Origin: CAZSLI01 sp964607705
GTDB lineage: Bacteria; Actinomycetota; Coriobacteriia; Anaerosomatales; PHET01
Direction: 5' to 3'
DNA: 64,000 nt
NCBI GenBank assembly: GCA_964607705.1
Contig: CAZSLI010000002.1
Location: 1 to 64,000 of the forward strand
In this document: one piece after another, positions 52,869-62,707 of the stretch
How the letters are laid out: each line of letters starts with the position of its first letter
How positions within the stretch are numbered: position 1 is the stretch's first letter
The notes under the pieces: model-generated
Databases searched by the model: none
What the model was told of the DNA's origin: nothing
What the model saw: only the letters and a program-made list of their open reading frames with translations
Made by a program: the position numbers and the translations under genes

Positions 52869-53930
52869 GTGAAGGCCCCGAGCATCACTCAGAAGGTGGT
52901 CGCCGTCATTGCCGCGGCCGTCCTGCTCCTGCTCTCAAGCGGCTTGGCCTGGGCCGCCGCCAACGACTACCGAGAACGCGCCTTCGTTCCCCAGGGAGTC
53001 TCCGTCAACGGGACAGATCTCGGCGGCATGACCGAGGCCGAGGCCCGGACCGCAATCGAGCAGGCCGTCGCCGCCCCGCTCATGCGGCCGTTGGACGTCA
53101 CGGTGGACAGCAGCACGGTCTCGTTCGATCCGCAGGATGCTGTGCGAGTCGACGTGGAGTCGATGCTCGACCAGGCATACGGCGCGCGCCGAAAGGCCGC
53201 CTTCGTCGCACGCGTACGGCACGACGTGGCGCATGAGCCCCTGACGGCCGTAGTGCGCCCCCAGTACTCGGTCGATGCCACGGCCGTCCACACCTGGCTC
53301 ACGGAGGTCGCCTCCACCGTTGACCGCCGAGCGGTCAACGCCACCATCACGGTAAGCGACGGCGCCGTGAAGCTCCGGCCGTCTGGTACCGGCAGGAAGA
53401 CCGCCATCGATGACGGAGTCGCCAAGATCGTCGCGGCCTTCTCCGACGAGAGCGCTCTGTCCTCCTCGGCAGAGCGCGCCGTCGTCGTACCGGTGGCCGT
53501 TCTCAAGCCGAAGGTCACCGAGAAAGACCTCGGCAAGACCATCGTGGTCGACCTCTCCGAGCGCCGTATCCGCCTCTATGACGGAGCGAAGATCGAGAAG
53601 ACGTACCCCTGTGCGATCGGCACTCCGGACCATCCCACCCCGAAGGGGCACTTCGAGATCGTCCTCAAGCGCTACCTGCCCACGTGGGTCAATCCGGCGC
53701 CCAACAGCTGGGGCAAGGACATGCCTCCCTCTATACCGCCGGGGCCGGGGAACCCGCTCGGCACCCGCGCCATCAACCTGAGCGCGTCAGGCATCCGGTT
53801 CCACGGAACGACGAATCTCGGGTCCATCGGAAGCGCCGCGAGCCACGGGTGCATGCGAATGGTTCGGGCTGACGTGGAGGACCTGTACGAGCGCGTCAAG
53901 ATAGGCGACCAGGTCTACATCGTCCCCTAG
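52869..53930 (+). CDS. L,D-transpeptidase (YkuD) with PG_binding_4-like domain
   Basis: A 353-residue exported protein. The N-terminal helix (VVAVIAAAVLLLLSSGLAWA) is a signal or anchor. Residues 45-210 form a YoaR/PG_binding_4-like region (GVSVNGTDLGGMTEAEARTA). The YkuD catalytic domain begins at IVVDLSERRIRLYDGAKIEK and has FHGTTNLGSIGSAASHGCMR, with the catalytic Cys in SHGCMR. It forms 3-3 cross-links. I chose GTG 52869 over 52839, which lacks a ribosome-binding site. Confidence 0.93.
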   Translation: MKAPSITQKVVAVIAAAVLLLLSSGLAWAAANDYRERAFVPQGVSVNGTDLGGMTEAEARTAIEQAVAAPLMRPLDVTVDSSTVSFDPQDAVRVDVESMLDQAYGARRKAAFVARVRHDVAHEPLTAVVRPQYSVDATAVHTWLTEVASTVDRRAVNATITVSDGAVKLRPSGTGRKTAIDDGVAKIVAAFSDESALSSSAERAVVVPVAVLKPKVTEKDLGKTIVVDLSERRIRLYDGAKIEKTYPCAIGTPDHPTPKGHFEIVLKRYLPTWVNPAPNSWGKDMPPSIPPGPGNPLGTRAINLSASGIRFHGTTNLGSIGSAASHGCMRMVRADVEDLYERVKIGDQVYIVP

Positions 53931-53932
53931 CA

Positions 53933-53965
53933 GGCGAGCTCGCTCGCCGAGGGCTGACTCCTCGG
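53933..53965. terminator. Hairpins between convergent genes
   Basis: GGCGAGC-TC-GCTCGCC and CCGAGG-GCTGACT-CCTCGG overlap in the 54-base gap between the transpeptidase and the surface-protein stop. There are no T-runs, so termination strength is doubtful. Confidence 0.4.
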
Positions 53966-53984
53966 CCGCACTGAGCCGTCGCGG

Positions 53985-56900
53985 CTAGCGGACGTACACC
54001 GTGCGGAACGTCGAGTACGACGGCGCGTGAGCGGTGTCCGCGTGGTATGCCCGTATGATCCACTTGCCCGTGTAGGGCAGCGACACGTAGCCGTAGTAGC
54101 GGCTGTAGCTGCTGTAGTTCTTCACCTTCACGCTGATCGTCTTGCGCAACTTGGGCTTGCCGCTCTCATAGCGGTAGCACTGGAGCTTGACTGCGTAGGT
54201 GCCCGAGGAGTGGCGCGGCTTCAGGTTGCCGTACGTGCTGAAGCGCACGTTGCGTCCGGTTCTTGACGGCGCGTACGGCGTCGAGAGATAGACCTTCGGA
54301 GTCACTGCGAACACCTGCGTCGCTGCCGCGGCCTCGAAATCGGCGTCCGCATCGGTCGTCAGGCGGTACGAGGTCTTCACGGTTGGCTTGACCGTGAAAG
54401 ACACCTTGCCGGCTGCATCGGTCTGGCGGCTGTCGACTCTCCGCCAGCTCCCGGACAGGTACTCAAGGAAGACGGTCTTGCCCGGCAACGCTCCACTCTC
54501 CACGGCGCTCCACGAACCGCTGATCGCCGCGCTGCCGCCGTACGCGATGACGCTCGCCGAAGAAGCGCCCGAGAGCTGCGTCGACTCCTTGGGGTCTACC
54601 GAGAGACGTGTGGCACGAGCGGACTCGTTCCCCGCACCGTCGTACGCCACGAACTCCACCTTCACGGGGCGATAGCCCGACCACGACACCTCGTCGGGCG
54701 TCCAACTGGTCTCCCAGCTGCCGTCCGGGTTCACGGTCACCGGGAGTCTGATGGGCTCAGGCTGCCAACCGGCGCCGCTCCAGTACATTGCGTCCCGGGT
54801 GATCGCTATGCTTGCCGCGTCGATTCCGGACCGTGAGTCTGATGCTGTCCCGGAGAGCGTGACGGTTGCCTCGCGCGTCAGCGGGAACGGCACGTTCGCT
54901 TGAGCGATAGTGGCGCTGGGCGCCGAGGTGTCGAGCACTATCGAGTCGGAGGCCGTGGCCCCCACGGTATGGCTTGCGTCAGACGAGAACCGGAACGTCA
55001 CCGTCCGCGTACCCTCGCCTGCGCCTAGTGACAGCGTAGCCGCCGAGGACCCGCCGTAAGGCATCCACTCGCTGGGCGCACCGCCGTCAACCTGATAGCT
55101 CACCGAAGTCGCTCCGACCGCGGACACCGTCGCCGTCACCGTCTGCGAGCCGGTGTACCGATCTCCGCCGTTGAGAGCGATCTGCGCTGCGATCGGCACC
55201 GCCGAGACGACGCCGGGCGTGGTGACTGAGACGAGTCCGTAGCCGTCGGTCGCATGCGCCTCGAGGGTGACCATCTCGCCGGGGATGATCTGATCGGGCG
55301 TCAGCGTCCAATCGTAGTACCAGCTGGCCCCGCCCGTGACAGGGAGCCAGACCTCGGCCCCGTTGTTCCAGCCGCTCCCGTTCCAACAACGACCGGAACT
55401 CCGCCTTATCAGCACCTCGACGCCTTGAACCGTGCCTCCCGTGTCTGCGGCTGTACCCGAGATACGTGTGGTGTTTGCCGACAGCCTGAATCCCGCCGCA
55501 GGTGAACTGATCGCGACGCTGGGGACCGACGTGTGCAGGACGATGTCGTCACTGGCCGAGGCCTCTACGCTGGCCCCTCCGGTGGACGAGAAGCGGAACC
55601 AGACGCGCTTCACGCCGTCACCGGCAGGCAGCGTGATACCGGTCGCCGAGGCGTACGGCTCCCACGCCGAGAAGGCGCTGCCGTCGAAGCTCATCTGCAT
55701 GTGGGTGGGCGTGCCGGTGGTCGCCACGGACGCGATGATGCCGCGCGTCGTGGTGTAGGCCGCACCGGCTTGCAGTGAGACGGCGGCGGCGATGCCGACG
55801 CTCGAGTCCCTCTGGGCACTCGTCCCTTGCAGCCCCACGCCATCGGTCGCCCTGGCCGTCACCGAGACGATGTAGCCCGCGAGCTGATCCGTCGGCGGGA
55901 CCGCCCAGTCGTACGACCAGCCGATGCCGGTCATCGGTAGCCAGAAGTCACCGGGCGTCCAGGCGAGGCCATTCCAACTACGCCCGTCCGAGCGGCGGAT
56001 GCGCAGCTCCGTGGACGATATGATGCCGTCGACATCTGACGACGTACCGGATACGTGGACGAGCGGTGTGTTGAGCGAGAAGCCGGAGGCGGGAGTGGCC
56101 AACGCCACTTCGGGAATGCTGGTATGCAGAAGGATCGAGTCCGAGGCCGTAGCCTCGACACTGGCCCCGCCGGTGGACGAGAGCTCGAAAATGACCGTCT
56201 TGGTGCCGTCGCCCGACGGGAGTGACACGGCGGCACTCGGAGCGTAGTCCTGCCAGCCCGTGAAGGTTGCTCCGCTGTCCACGCTCCACCGCATCTTGTT
56301 GGGAGTGCCCGTGGTGGCGAGGGATGCGGTGACTCCGGTGCTCGTCGTGTACGCCGCCCCGCCATTCAACGAGACGGCCGCCGCCACCGAGACGCTCGAT
56401 GAGACCGTCGCCGCCGAGCCGACGAGTCCAACCATGTCTGTCGCGCGCGCCGAGATGGAGATGATCTGACCGGCGGCGAGTTGTCCTGCTGAAGGAGCCC
56501 AGCGGTACGACCAGTTGCCCGTTCCGGTCGCCGGGATCCAGGATGTTGCACTGCTCCATCCCGAGCCGGTCCAGGTGTAGCCGTCCGACCGTGTGATGAG
56601 CACTTCGACCGAGGTCAGGCTGCCTCCAGCGTCTGCCGCCGTCCCCGTGATGGTCACCGGCACACTCGTGAGCGAGAACCCGTTCGCGGGCTGTGCGATC
56701 GCGACGGAAGGCACGCTCGTGTGCAGCAGGATGGAGTCGCTTGCCGTCGCATCAGTCGTACCGTCGCCTGCCGATGAGAACTCGAACGTGACGGTCTTCA
56801 CGCCATCACCCGCGGTCAAAGTGACCGCCTTGCTTGCCGAGTACGGCTCCCAAGCGTTGTAGCCCGTGCCGTTGTTCCAGCGCATGCGATTCGGCGTGCC

Positions 56901-58871
56901 GGTCGTCGCGATCGACGCGACAACGGTAGTTCCGCTGGCATACGTGTCGCCCGTGTTGAGCGCCATCGAGGCCACGACGGGCACGCGTGACGTCACGCCC
57001 GCACTCGAGCCGGTGAGCCCGGCCGCATCGACCGCGCGTGCGGTGAGCGTGACCGCCCGGCCGGAAGCACGAACCGACGCATCCGGAGTCCAAGCGAGCT
57101 GCCAAGTCGCATAACCATCGCTCGTCGTCACCGGCAGCCAGGTCTCCGTGGCAGTCCAAGCGGTGCCGTTCCACGTCAGGCCGTCAGCCCGCTGGACGCG
57201 AACCGACACACTTGACACAGCACCTACCGCGTCGAATGCCGTGCCGGCTACGGTGACCGGCCCGTTCAGCGAGAATGCCGTGCTGGGACTGGTGAGCGCG
57301 ACCGACGGCGCCTGGGTGTCGAGCGTGATGCCGTCGGATGCGGTTGCGGCGATGGTGGCTCCGCCGTCCTTGGAGAACTGGAAGGTTACGAGCTTAGCGC
57401 CATCTCCCGGCGGGAGGACCACAGAGGCGGCGGTGGAGTACGTCGACCAGCCGGTCCATGACGCTCCCCCGTCGACCGACCAGCGCATGACGCTCGCCCC
57501 GGGCGCCGAGATGCTCGCCTGGACGGTGCCTTGCGTGGTCGTGGCGGCACCGGCGGCGAGCGCCACCGAGGCGACCATCGGGACCTGCGACGAGACGGTC
57601 CCGCTGACGGTCGTCAGGGGCGTACCGTCGGTGGCGCGCGAGGTGACGGACACGATCTGACCCGAAGCCAAGTCGGCGGCTGAGGGAGTCCATGAGTAGC
57701 TCCAGGTGCTCCAGTCGCCTGCCGCCCGGGGCTGCACGGCGAGCCAGGTATCGGCACTCGTCCATACACCAGGCGTGCCGGTGAAGCACTGGCCGTCAGC
57801 GCGGCGGATCCGCACTCCTACCGACCGTACTCCCGTGCCTATGTCCGACGCGGTGCCCGTGATGAGAACCGGGGATGACGAGAGCACGAAGTCCGCAGAT
57901 GGAGAGGCCAAAGAGATGCCCGGCGGGTTCGAGGGGACACTGACTGTCACCTCGGACGAATGTCCGTAGGCGCCGTTGGCGTCCCACGTCTGCACTGAAT
58001 AGCGGTACTGCCGGCCCTCGCCCCTGATCGGCTGGGACAGTGTCAGGTCGGCGGCGGCGCTTGAGACCGACGGCGTGATGTCGTTCCATGCGCTGCTTCC
58101 GCCGTCCGCCCACCATGCCTTATAGAGGATGGGACGGGTCTCGAGCGCTGTGGTCGTGGTTGACGAGTACGGCCGCTTCCATGACAGCTGCACCGCTGAA
58201 GTGCCCGCAACGGACGTGAACTCGCGCGGCGGCCCATACTTCCAGCCGAAGAACTCGACGTCATCGATCGTGGGACCCAGACCGTCAGCGTCCATGGGCT
58301 TGTTCTCGAAACGTATGCGCGCGTAGCCCGCGCGTCGCGAAAGGCCGTATGGCGAGCTGCCCAAGTCGTAGCTCACCTTGCGCCAGCTTGCCGACGTGCC
58401 AAGTCGCGCAGGAGCGGAGAACTGGCTGCCTGCGACGCCCCAGTTCGCATAGAAGTCGTCTGCGGCGCCCATGCTCGGATTGATGAAGTAGTAGCTCAGG
58501 TCGCCGGTGTAGTAGTCGGCCATCTGAGGAAGATCGAACCGGATCTCGCTGCTGGCGTAGTAGGAGTACCCGTAAGTCGGATAGGTGCTGGCTAGGAGTG
58601 TGTCGCTTCCGCTGCACCACAGGCCGGTGGACCCCCCGTACACGCTGTTCTTCTCGCTAGTGATGGGACCCCAGGTGACGGCTTCGCTGCCATCGGCCCA
58701 TGGCTGGGAGAACATCGTGTACTTGGGAGTGGTTCCGGGCTCGAATCCCTCACGACCGAGCAGCGAGACGCCGGACGTCGCAGGCCCGGCGAATGCGGGC
58801 GCAGGGATACACAGCGCCGCCGCGAGAGCGACCACCAGTAACGTTCTGAGAGAACGTGCCGGACGCTGCAC
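53985..58871 (-). CDS. Giant secreted Ig-like repeat protein
   Basis: A 1628-residue exported protein. The signal peptide ends near IPAPAFA. Residues 35-210 are a jelly-roll-like domain, and 215-312 look like fibronectin III (SAVQLSWKRPYSSTTTT). From 317 on, about six repeats of 180-190 residues occur, each opening with a line like PSVAITSP...F.L and GTA.D. In most, ATASDSI.LHT closes the unit. A C-terminal module (GNLKPRHSSGTYAVKLQCYR, later YSSYSRYYGYVSLPYTGKW) resembles tails of secreted coriobacterial proteins. No LPXTG motif. It lies downstream of a TPR-like gene and a cytochrome on the same strand. Confidence 0.86.
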   Translation of the reverse strand: MQRPARSLRTLLVVALAAALCIPAPAFAGPATSGVSLLGREGFEPGTTPKYTMFSQPWADGSEAVTWGPITSEKNSVYGGSTGLWCSGSDTLLASTYPTYGYSYYASSEIRFDLPQMADYYTGDLSYYFINPSMGAADDFYANWGVAGSQFSAPARLGTSASWRKVSYDLGSSPYGLSRRAGYARIRFENKPMDADGLGPTIDDVEFFGWKYGPPREFTSVAGTSAVQLSWKRPYSSTTTTALETRPILYKAWWADGGSSAWNDITPSVSSAAADLTLSQPIRGEGRQYRYSVQTWDANGAYGHSSEVTVSVPSNPPGISLASPSADFVLSSSPVLITGTASDIGTGVRSVGVRIRRADGQCFTGTPGVWTSADTWLAVQPRAAGDWSTWSYSWTPSAADLASGQIVSVTSRATDGTPLTTVSGTVSSQVPMVASVALAAGAATTTQGTVQASISAPGASVMRWSVDGGASWTGWSTYSTAASVVLPPGDGAKLVTFQFSKDGGATIAATASDGITLDTQAPSVALTSPSTAFSLNGPVTVAGTAFDAVGAVSSVSVRVQRADGLTWNGTAWTATETWLPVTTSDGYATWQLAWTPDASVRASGRAVTLTARAVDAAGLTGSSAGVTSRVPVVASMALNTGDTYASGTTVVASIATTGTPNRMRWNNGTGYNAWEPYSASKAVTLTAGDGVKTVTFEFSSAGDGTTDATASDSILLHTSVPSVAIAQPANGFSLTSVPVTITGTAADAGGSLTSVEVLITRSDGYTWTGSGWSSATSWIPATGTGNWSYRWAPSAGQLAAGQIISISARATDMVGLVGSAATVSSSVSVAAAVSLNGGAAYTTSTGVTASLATTGTPNKMRWSVDSGATFTGWQDYAPSAAVSLPSGDGTKTVIFELSSTGGASVEATASDSILLHTSIPEVALATPASGFSLNTPLVHVSGTSSDVDGIISSTELRIRRSDGRSWNGLAWTPGDFWLPMTGIGWSYDWAVPPTDQLAGYIVSVTARATDGVGLQGTSAQRDSSVGIAAAVSLQAGAAYTTTRGIIASVATTGTPTHMQMSFDGSAFSAWEPYASATGITLPAGDGVKRVWFRFSSTGGASVEASASDDIVLHTSVPSVAISSPAAGFRLSANTTRISGTAADTGGTVQGVEVLIRRSSGRCWNGSGWNNGAEVWLPVTGGASWYYDWTLTPDQIIPGEMVTLEAHATDGYGLVSVTTPGVVSAVPIAAQIALNGGDRYTGSQTVTATVSAVGATSVSYQVDGGAPSEWMPYGGSSAATLSLGAGEGTRTVTFRFSSDASHTVGATASDSIVLDTSAPSATIAQANVPFPLTREATVTLSGTASDSRSGIDAASIAITRDAMYWSGAGWQPEPIRLPVTVNPDGSWETSWTPDEVSWSGYRPVKVEFVAYDGAGNESARATRLSVDPKESTQLSGASSASVIAYGGSAAISGSWSAVESGALPGKTVFLEYLSGSWRRVDSRQTDAAGKVSFTVKPTVKTSYRLTTDADADFEAAAATQVFAVTPKVYLSTPYAPSRTGRNVRFSTYGNLKPRHSSGTYAVKLQCYRYESGKPKLRKTISVKVKNYSSYSRYYGYVSLPYTGKWIIRAYHADTAHAPSYSTFRTVYVR

Positions 58872-58885
58872 TTACCCACTACCCC

Positions 58886-59686
58886 TTAGCGCGCTGCGGG
58901 CACCTTCGACGCGATGTCGACTCCTAGCGCCTTGACGCTTGCCGGCTTAGTACCGGGCCGAACGGTGACCACCACTTCGAACGCGTACCGGCCGCGCGCG
59001 AATGCCACCGCCGCTACCCCTGCACCATTCGTGCCGAAGTAGCCTGAATCCACTATTCCTACACGCACGGGCTGAGCATCGACCGAATACGGCCGCTTGA
59101 CCGCGTTCTTCACGTAGGCCTGCGCCTTCGCTTCGGATCCCATGTCGTGTGCATAGACAGCAGCACGCGTCACGGTCGCGCGCGCCGCTCGGTCCTTCAA
59201 AGACGGCTCGAACGTGACCAGGGCATCAGAGCCCTGTACGGTCACACGGCCCTTGCTCCACGTCCCGTAAGACGAAGGAAGCAGAGTCCCGAGGTCCTTG
59301 ACCGCCTTGGCGTACGGTCCGGCCGGCGGTGCCGCTGGTTCTTCGGCTGGTTGACCGCCCGAGACAGGGGTCTCGGTCGCGGGGGGCGCCTGCGCCGTAT
59401 CGATCACACGCTTCGCAGTAGCGTTGTTCGGGTCCGCCTTGAGCGCCTTGTTCGCGAGCGCAAGGGCCGTCGCCGTCTGGTTCTGTGAGAGCGCCGCATC
59501 CGCGCTCGACGCAAGCTTCTCGGCCTCGAGGGTACCCTGCGTCACCGGTGCCGGTTCCTGCTGCTTCTTCGGCGCCGACAACGCTGACATGCCGAAGATG
59601 ACGGCCGCCAGACCCACAACCGCAGCACCCGCGATCGCGAGTTGCTTCCAGGTGAACTTAGGGCTGGCGTTCGGGTCCTTGGCCAT
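58886..59686 (-). CDS. Membrane-anchored protein of unknown function
   Basis: A 266-residue protein with one N-terminal membrane helix (LAIAGAAVVGLAAVIFGMSA). After it comes a single TPR-like hairpin (ADAALSQNQTATALALANKA) and a Pro/Ala linker. A C-terminal globular domain of about 140 residues (DLGTLLPSSYGTWSKGRVTV, ALVTFEPSLKDRAAR, YAFEVVVTVRPG) has no family I recognise. It is between the propeller cytochrome (21 bases upstream) and the Ig-repeat gene, so an anchoring or assembly role for one of them is possible. Confidence 0.78.
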   Translation of the reverse strand: MAKDPNASPKFTWKQLAIAGAAVVGLAAVIFGMSALSAPKKQQEPAPVTQGTLEAEKLASSADAALSQNQTATALALANKALKADPNNATAKRVIDTAQAPPATETPVSGGQPAEEPAAPPAGPYAKAVKDLGTLLPSSYGTWSKGRVTVQGSDALVTFEPSLKDRAARATVTRAAVYAHDMGSEAKAQAYVKNAVKRPYSVDAQPVRVGIVDSGYFGTNGAGVAAVAFARGRYAFEVVVTVRPGTKPASVKALGVDIASKVPAAR

Positions 59687-59707
59687 GGGAATGACGCTCC
59701 CTCGATA

Positions 59708-62707
59708 TCAGAAGACGTACGGGTAGTCTGCAGAGCTCATGTGACAGCCGCTCACGCACGAGCCACCGATCGGCTGACCGGAGCCCACCGTCTCGGTCCA
59801 TTTCACCTCATCGCGCAGCAGATGCTTCTGCCGCGGGTTCCCGTGGCTCTCGTGGCACGAGCCGCACGCCATCCCGAGAGAGGCGTGATACGAGTGCAGT
59901 CGGCTGGGTGTATCGGCGGTGTTGTAGAAGCCACTCTGCTTCACGCCATGCACCTCGCCGAGACCACTGACGTAGACGGCCGGCTCGTGGCACGTGACGC
60001 AGAGGCCGCTCGTGGAGTCGGCAGCGATAGCCACCTGCGGCTTCTTCAACAGCGGGAAGTTGGTCGAACGGTGAGGTCCTGCCGGCGTGGAGGCAGACGA
60101 CCGGCCATGGCACGACGAACAGGTGAGCGTGTCGCCCGGCTGCGCGCCGTTGACGAGGACCTCTCCGAGCGAGTTGTCCGCGCGGGCCTCGCCCTCGATG
60201 GGATGGAACGACGCACCCAGCGTGTTGATCTCGGAGGCGATGCTGCGGACGTCGGCCGAAGCCCAACGGGAGTGGCAACTGAAGCAGACCTCGTACTCGG
60301 CGGTCGCGGTCTCGCGCTTCGAGGCGAGGCTCACCGTGCGCGAATCGATGTTCGTGGCTATGACTCCCTGAGCGCCGATGAGCGCGCCTGGCATCGAACT
60401 GGTGTCCGCGGATGCCGACTTGGCGAGGTGCGAGTTGTGACAGTCGGAGCACTCGACGTGCCGCGTGTCCATCGCGGACTCGGTCGACTCGTGTGCCCCG
60501 GGCGCCTGGCCAACCGTGTGCCGCGAGGGCCCGATCGCGCCTAGGTCCACTGCCACGACATGGGCGTTGCGCCCCGCCGCCTCGACACCGCCGACCTTGA
60601 GGTCGAACGAGCCGGTGACGTCTTGGCCGTCCACATCGGTCTGCAGCACCCTGAGCGACGGCGGCACGGCGTCCGCGGCGTGAGTGAAGGATCCGGCGAG
60701 CGCCACGGTGACATCGCTCCGGCCGTCGCCGTTCGCATCGCCGAGCGCCAACCCGGAAGGCCTGGCGGCCGCAGGGGTGGCCGTGTCGACCATCGAGACG
60801 AGCGGCGAGTCGGCTGACGGCATGATGCGCACGCCGCCGTCACCCGCCTCGTCAGTGAAGGTGACCGCGATCTCTCGGCCTGCCGTGCCTACGGCCGGCG
60901 TCGCGCCGGGGAAGATGTCGCCCACGGCCAGCGCGCTCGCCTGCGCACCGGCAGCGAGCGGGCCGCCACCGGAGAGGTACTCTGTTCCATTCGCCCTGTA
61001 GAGGGCGACCACGTCGGTCAGCTCGCCCGCGTAGGCCACTGCGATCTCTTTGGTGCTCGCCACGTCATCGATATCGGCGACTGCGGCGGCGACCGGCTGG
61101 CTCAGCGCGGCAACGTCCACATCGATCCGTAAACCGCCCAAGCCGTCGTCTGAGAGCACGTAGAGCCGGTCAGGCGCCGTGGTCGTGACCACGATCTCCT
61201 CGCCCGGGCCGTCGGTCAGGTCGCCCAGGGCTATCGCCGTCGGGGTGCCCGTCACCGTCGCCGAGGACTTCGGCAGCATGGTGTGCCCGAGGACATTGGC
61301 GGTGATCACCTTGCCGGCGGCCGTCGTGTAGACGGTCTCGGGTGCGTCCATCAGGTCGAAGTAGACGTCGCCCACAGCAAGCGCGGTCGCCCGCTCCCCG
61401 CCGGGAAGCGAGAAGACGGTCTCGCTCACTATCCGGGACGCGTCGCGCTGTAGCATCGCCAGCTTCGCCGAGGACGTGCTGGCCACGAGCGCCTCGCCGG
61501 TGCTATCCCCGTCCACGTCTCCGGCGGCGATCGGGCCGATGGCGCCCAGGCCGCTCATGTCAGGGATCCGCGGGCCGCTGGGTATCGCCGCGGCTGTGGA
61601 CTCGCGCGCGTAGAGCGCCACGCGGCCGTAGGCGGCGACCGATGCCTCGAAAGAGGCGAGCACCTCGAGACCGGGAGTCGTGGGACTGTACTTCAGCGAG
61701 GCGAAGTCCGTCTTGGCCGGACCAGCCGCTTGGTGGCAACGGTCGCAAAGTGCGCGGCCCGAGGCGTCGAGGAGGTTGGGCAGCGGATTCCCTGTGCCAT
61801 CCGAAGTACCCATCGCGTTGTGGCACGCCTGGCACTCGCCCACCGTGCGCGTGGCTCCGACACTCGCCCACTCCCCGCCCACCGGAACCGTGGATGCCGA
61901 GGAGGCGTGCGCGGAAGACGCGTACGCCGAGGAACCCGGCCAGACGCCGACACCGACACGGTGACAGCCTGCACACAGTGTCCGGTCGTCACCCTTGACG
62001 GCAGCAGTCGCGGGCGCGGAAGGCGTGACCAGTGATGAGCGTATGTTCGCCTCGTAGGGTGAGCCATGCGGCTCGTGACATGCCGAGCACACGATCTTGG
62101 ATGCCGTCGGCGCCTCGATGGCGGCATGAGGCGTCTTCGCCCAGATCGCCGCACCGGGGAAGCGGCTCGCGGAGCGCACCCAGTGGCATGACGTGCAGAA
62201 CTGGTCGCCCTGGTAGACGAGACTGCCGGTGACGGTTACCGAGCGGAGCAGGTCGGGGTACGGGGTCCCCGTCACAACGCGCGCCGAGCCGTGAGCGTCG
62301 TGGCAGGTACCGCATTGCTTGGACGCAGGGCCGAATGCCGATGGGCTCGGCGCGAGCAGATGCGCAGAGCTGGCCTCGAAGGACGACTGCACGTCCGTGC
62401 CGGATCCCAGGGCGTCGACGCCGTGGCAGGTGTAGCACAACTCGACGTCTGCTTCGCCAGGGACCGCGAGCAAGGCACTCGACGTCGTGCCGGCTGAGTT
62501 CGTCCAGGTGCCCCTGCTCGGGGCGGAATGGGTCCTGTGGCACATCGCACAGACGTCGGTGTCGGCGGCGGCTGCAACGTGCGGCGGGAGAGTCGCTGTG
62601 GCCGAGGCAGGGGCTGCGGCAGCAGCATCGGGGTACGCGCATGCCAAGGCAACCGTCAGTGCGACGGCCGCCACGGCAAGTAGCCCGATGGTGTTGCGCA
62701 ACCTCAC
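59708..62707 (-). CDS. Multiheme cytochrome c with inserted FG-GAP propeller
   Basis: A 999-residue exported protein (signal peptide to about residue 30). I count 13 CXXCH plus one CX3CH (CVSGCH). Eight hemes lie between residues 53 and about 330 (CAMCH, CYTCH, CGTCH, CTSCH, CSACH, CAGCH, CQACH, CDRCH). Six lie after 753 (CSDCH, CFSCH, CSSCH, CVTCH, CGSCH, CVSGCH). Between them, FG-GAP/VCBS-like calcium blades recur (AAGDVDGDSTGEAL, ALGDANGDGRSDVTV). It likely forms a heme wire split by a propeller. It overlaps the upstream gene by four bases (ATGA). Confidence 0.9.
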   Translation of the reverse strand: MRLRNTIGLLAVAAVALTVALACAYPDAAAAAPASATATLPPHVAAAADTDVCAMCHRTHSAPSRGTWTNSAGTTSSALLAVPGEADVELCYTCHGVDALGSGTDVQSSFEASSAHLLAPSPSAFGPASKQCGTCHDAHGSARVVTGTPYPDLLRSVTVTGSLVYQGDQFCTSCHWVRSASRFPGAAIWAKTPHAAIEAPTASKIVCSACHEPHGSPYEANIRSSLVTPSAPATAAVKGDDRTLCAGCHRVGVGVWPGSSAYASSAHASSASTVPVGGEWASVGATRTVGECQACHNAMGTSDGTGNPLPNLLDASGRALCDRCHQAAGPAKTDFASLKYSPTTPGLEVLASFEASVAAYGRVALYARESTAAAIPSGPRIPDMSGLGAIGPIAAGDVDGDSTGEALVASTSSAKLAMLQRDASRIVSETVFSLPGGERATALAVGDVYFDLMDAPETVYTTAAGKVITANVLGHTMLPKSSATVTGTPTAIALGDLTDGPGEEIVVTTTAPDRLYVLSDDGLGGLRIDVDVAALSQPVAAAVADIDDVASTKEIAVAYAGELTDVVALYRANGTEYLSGGGPLAAGAQASALAVGDIFPGATPAVGTAGREIAVTFTDEAGDGGVRIMPSADSPLVSMVDTATPAAARPSGLALGDANGDGRSDVTVALAGSFTHAADAVPPSLRVLQTDVDGQDVTGSFDLKVGGVEAAGRNAHVVAVDLGAIGPSRHTVGQAPGAHESTESAMDTRHVECSDCHNSHLAKSASADTSSMPGALIGAQGVIATNIDSRTVSLASKRETATAEYEVCFSCHSRWASADVRSIASEINTLGASFHPIEGEARADNSLGEVLVNGAQPGDTLTCSSCHGRSSASTPAGPHRSTNFPLLKKPQVAIAADSTSGLCVTCHEPAVYVSGLGEVHGVKQSGFYNTADTPSRLHSYHASLGMACGSCHESHGNPRQKHLLRDEVKWTETVGSGQPIGGSCVSGCHMSSADYPYVF

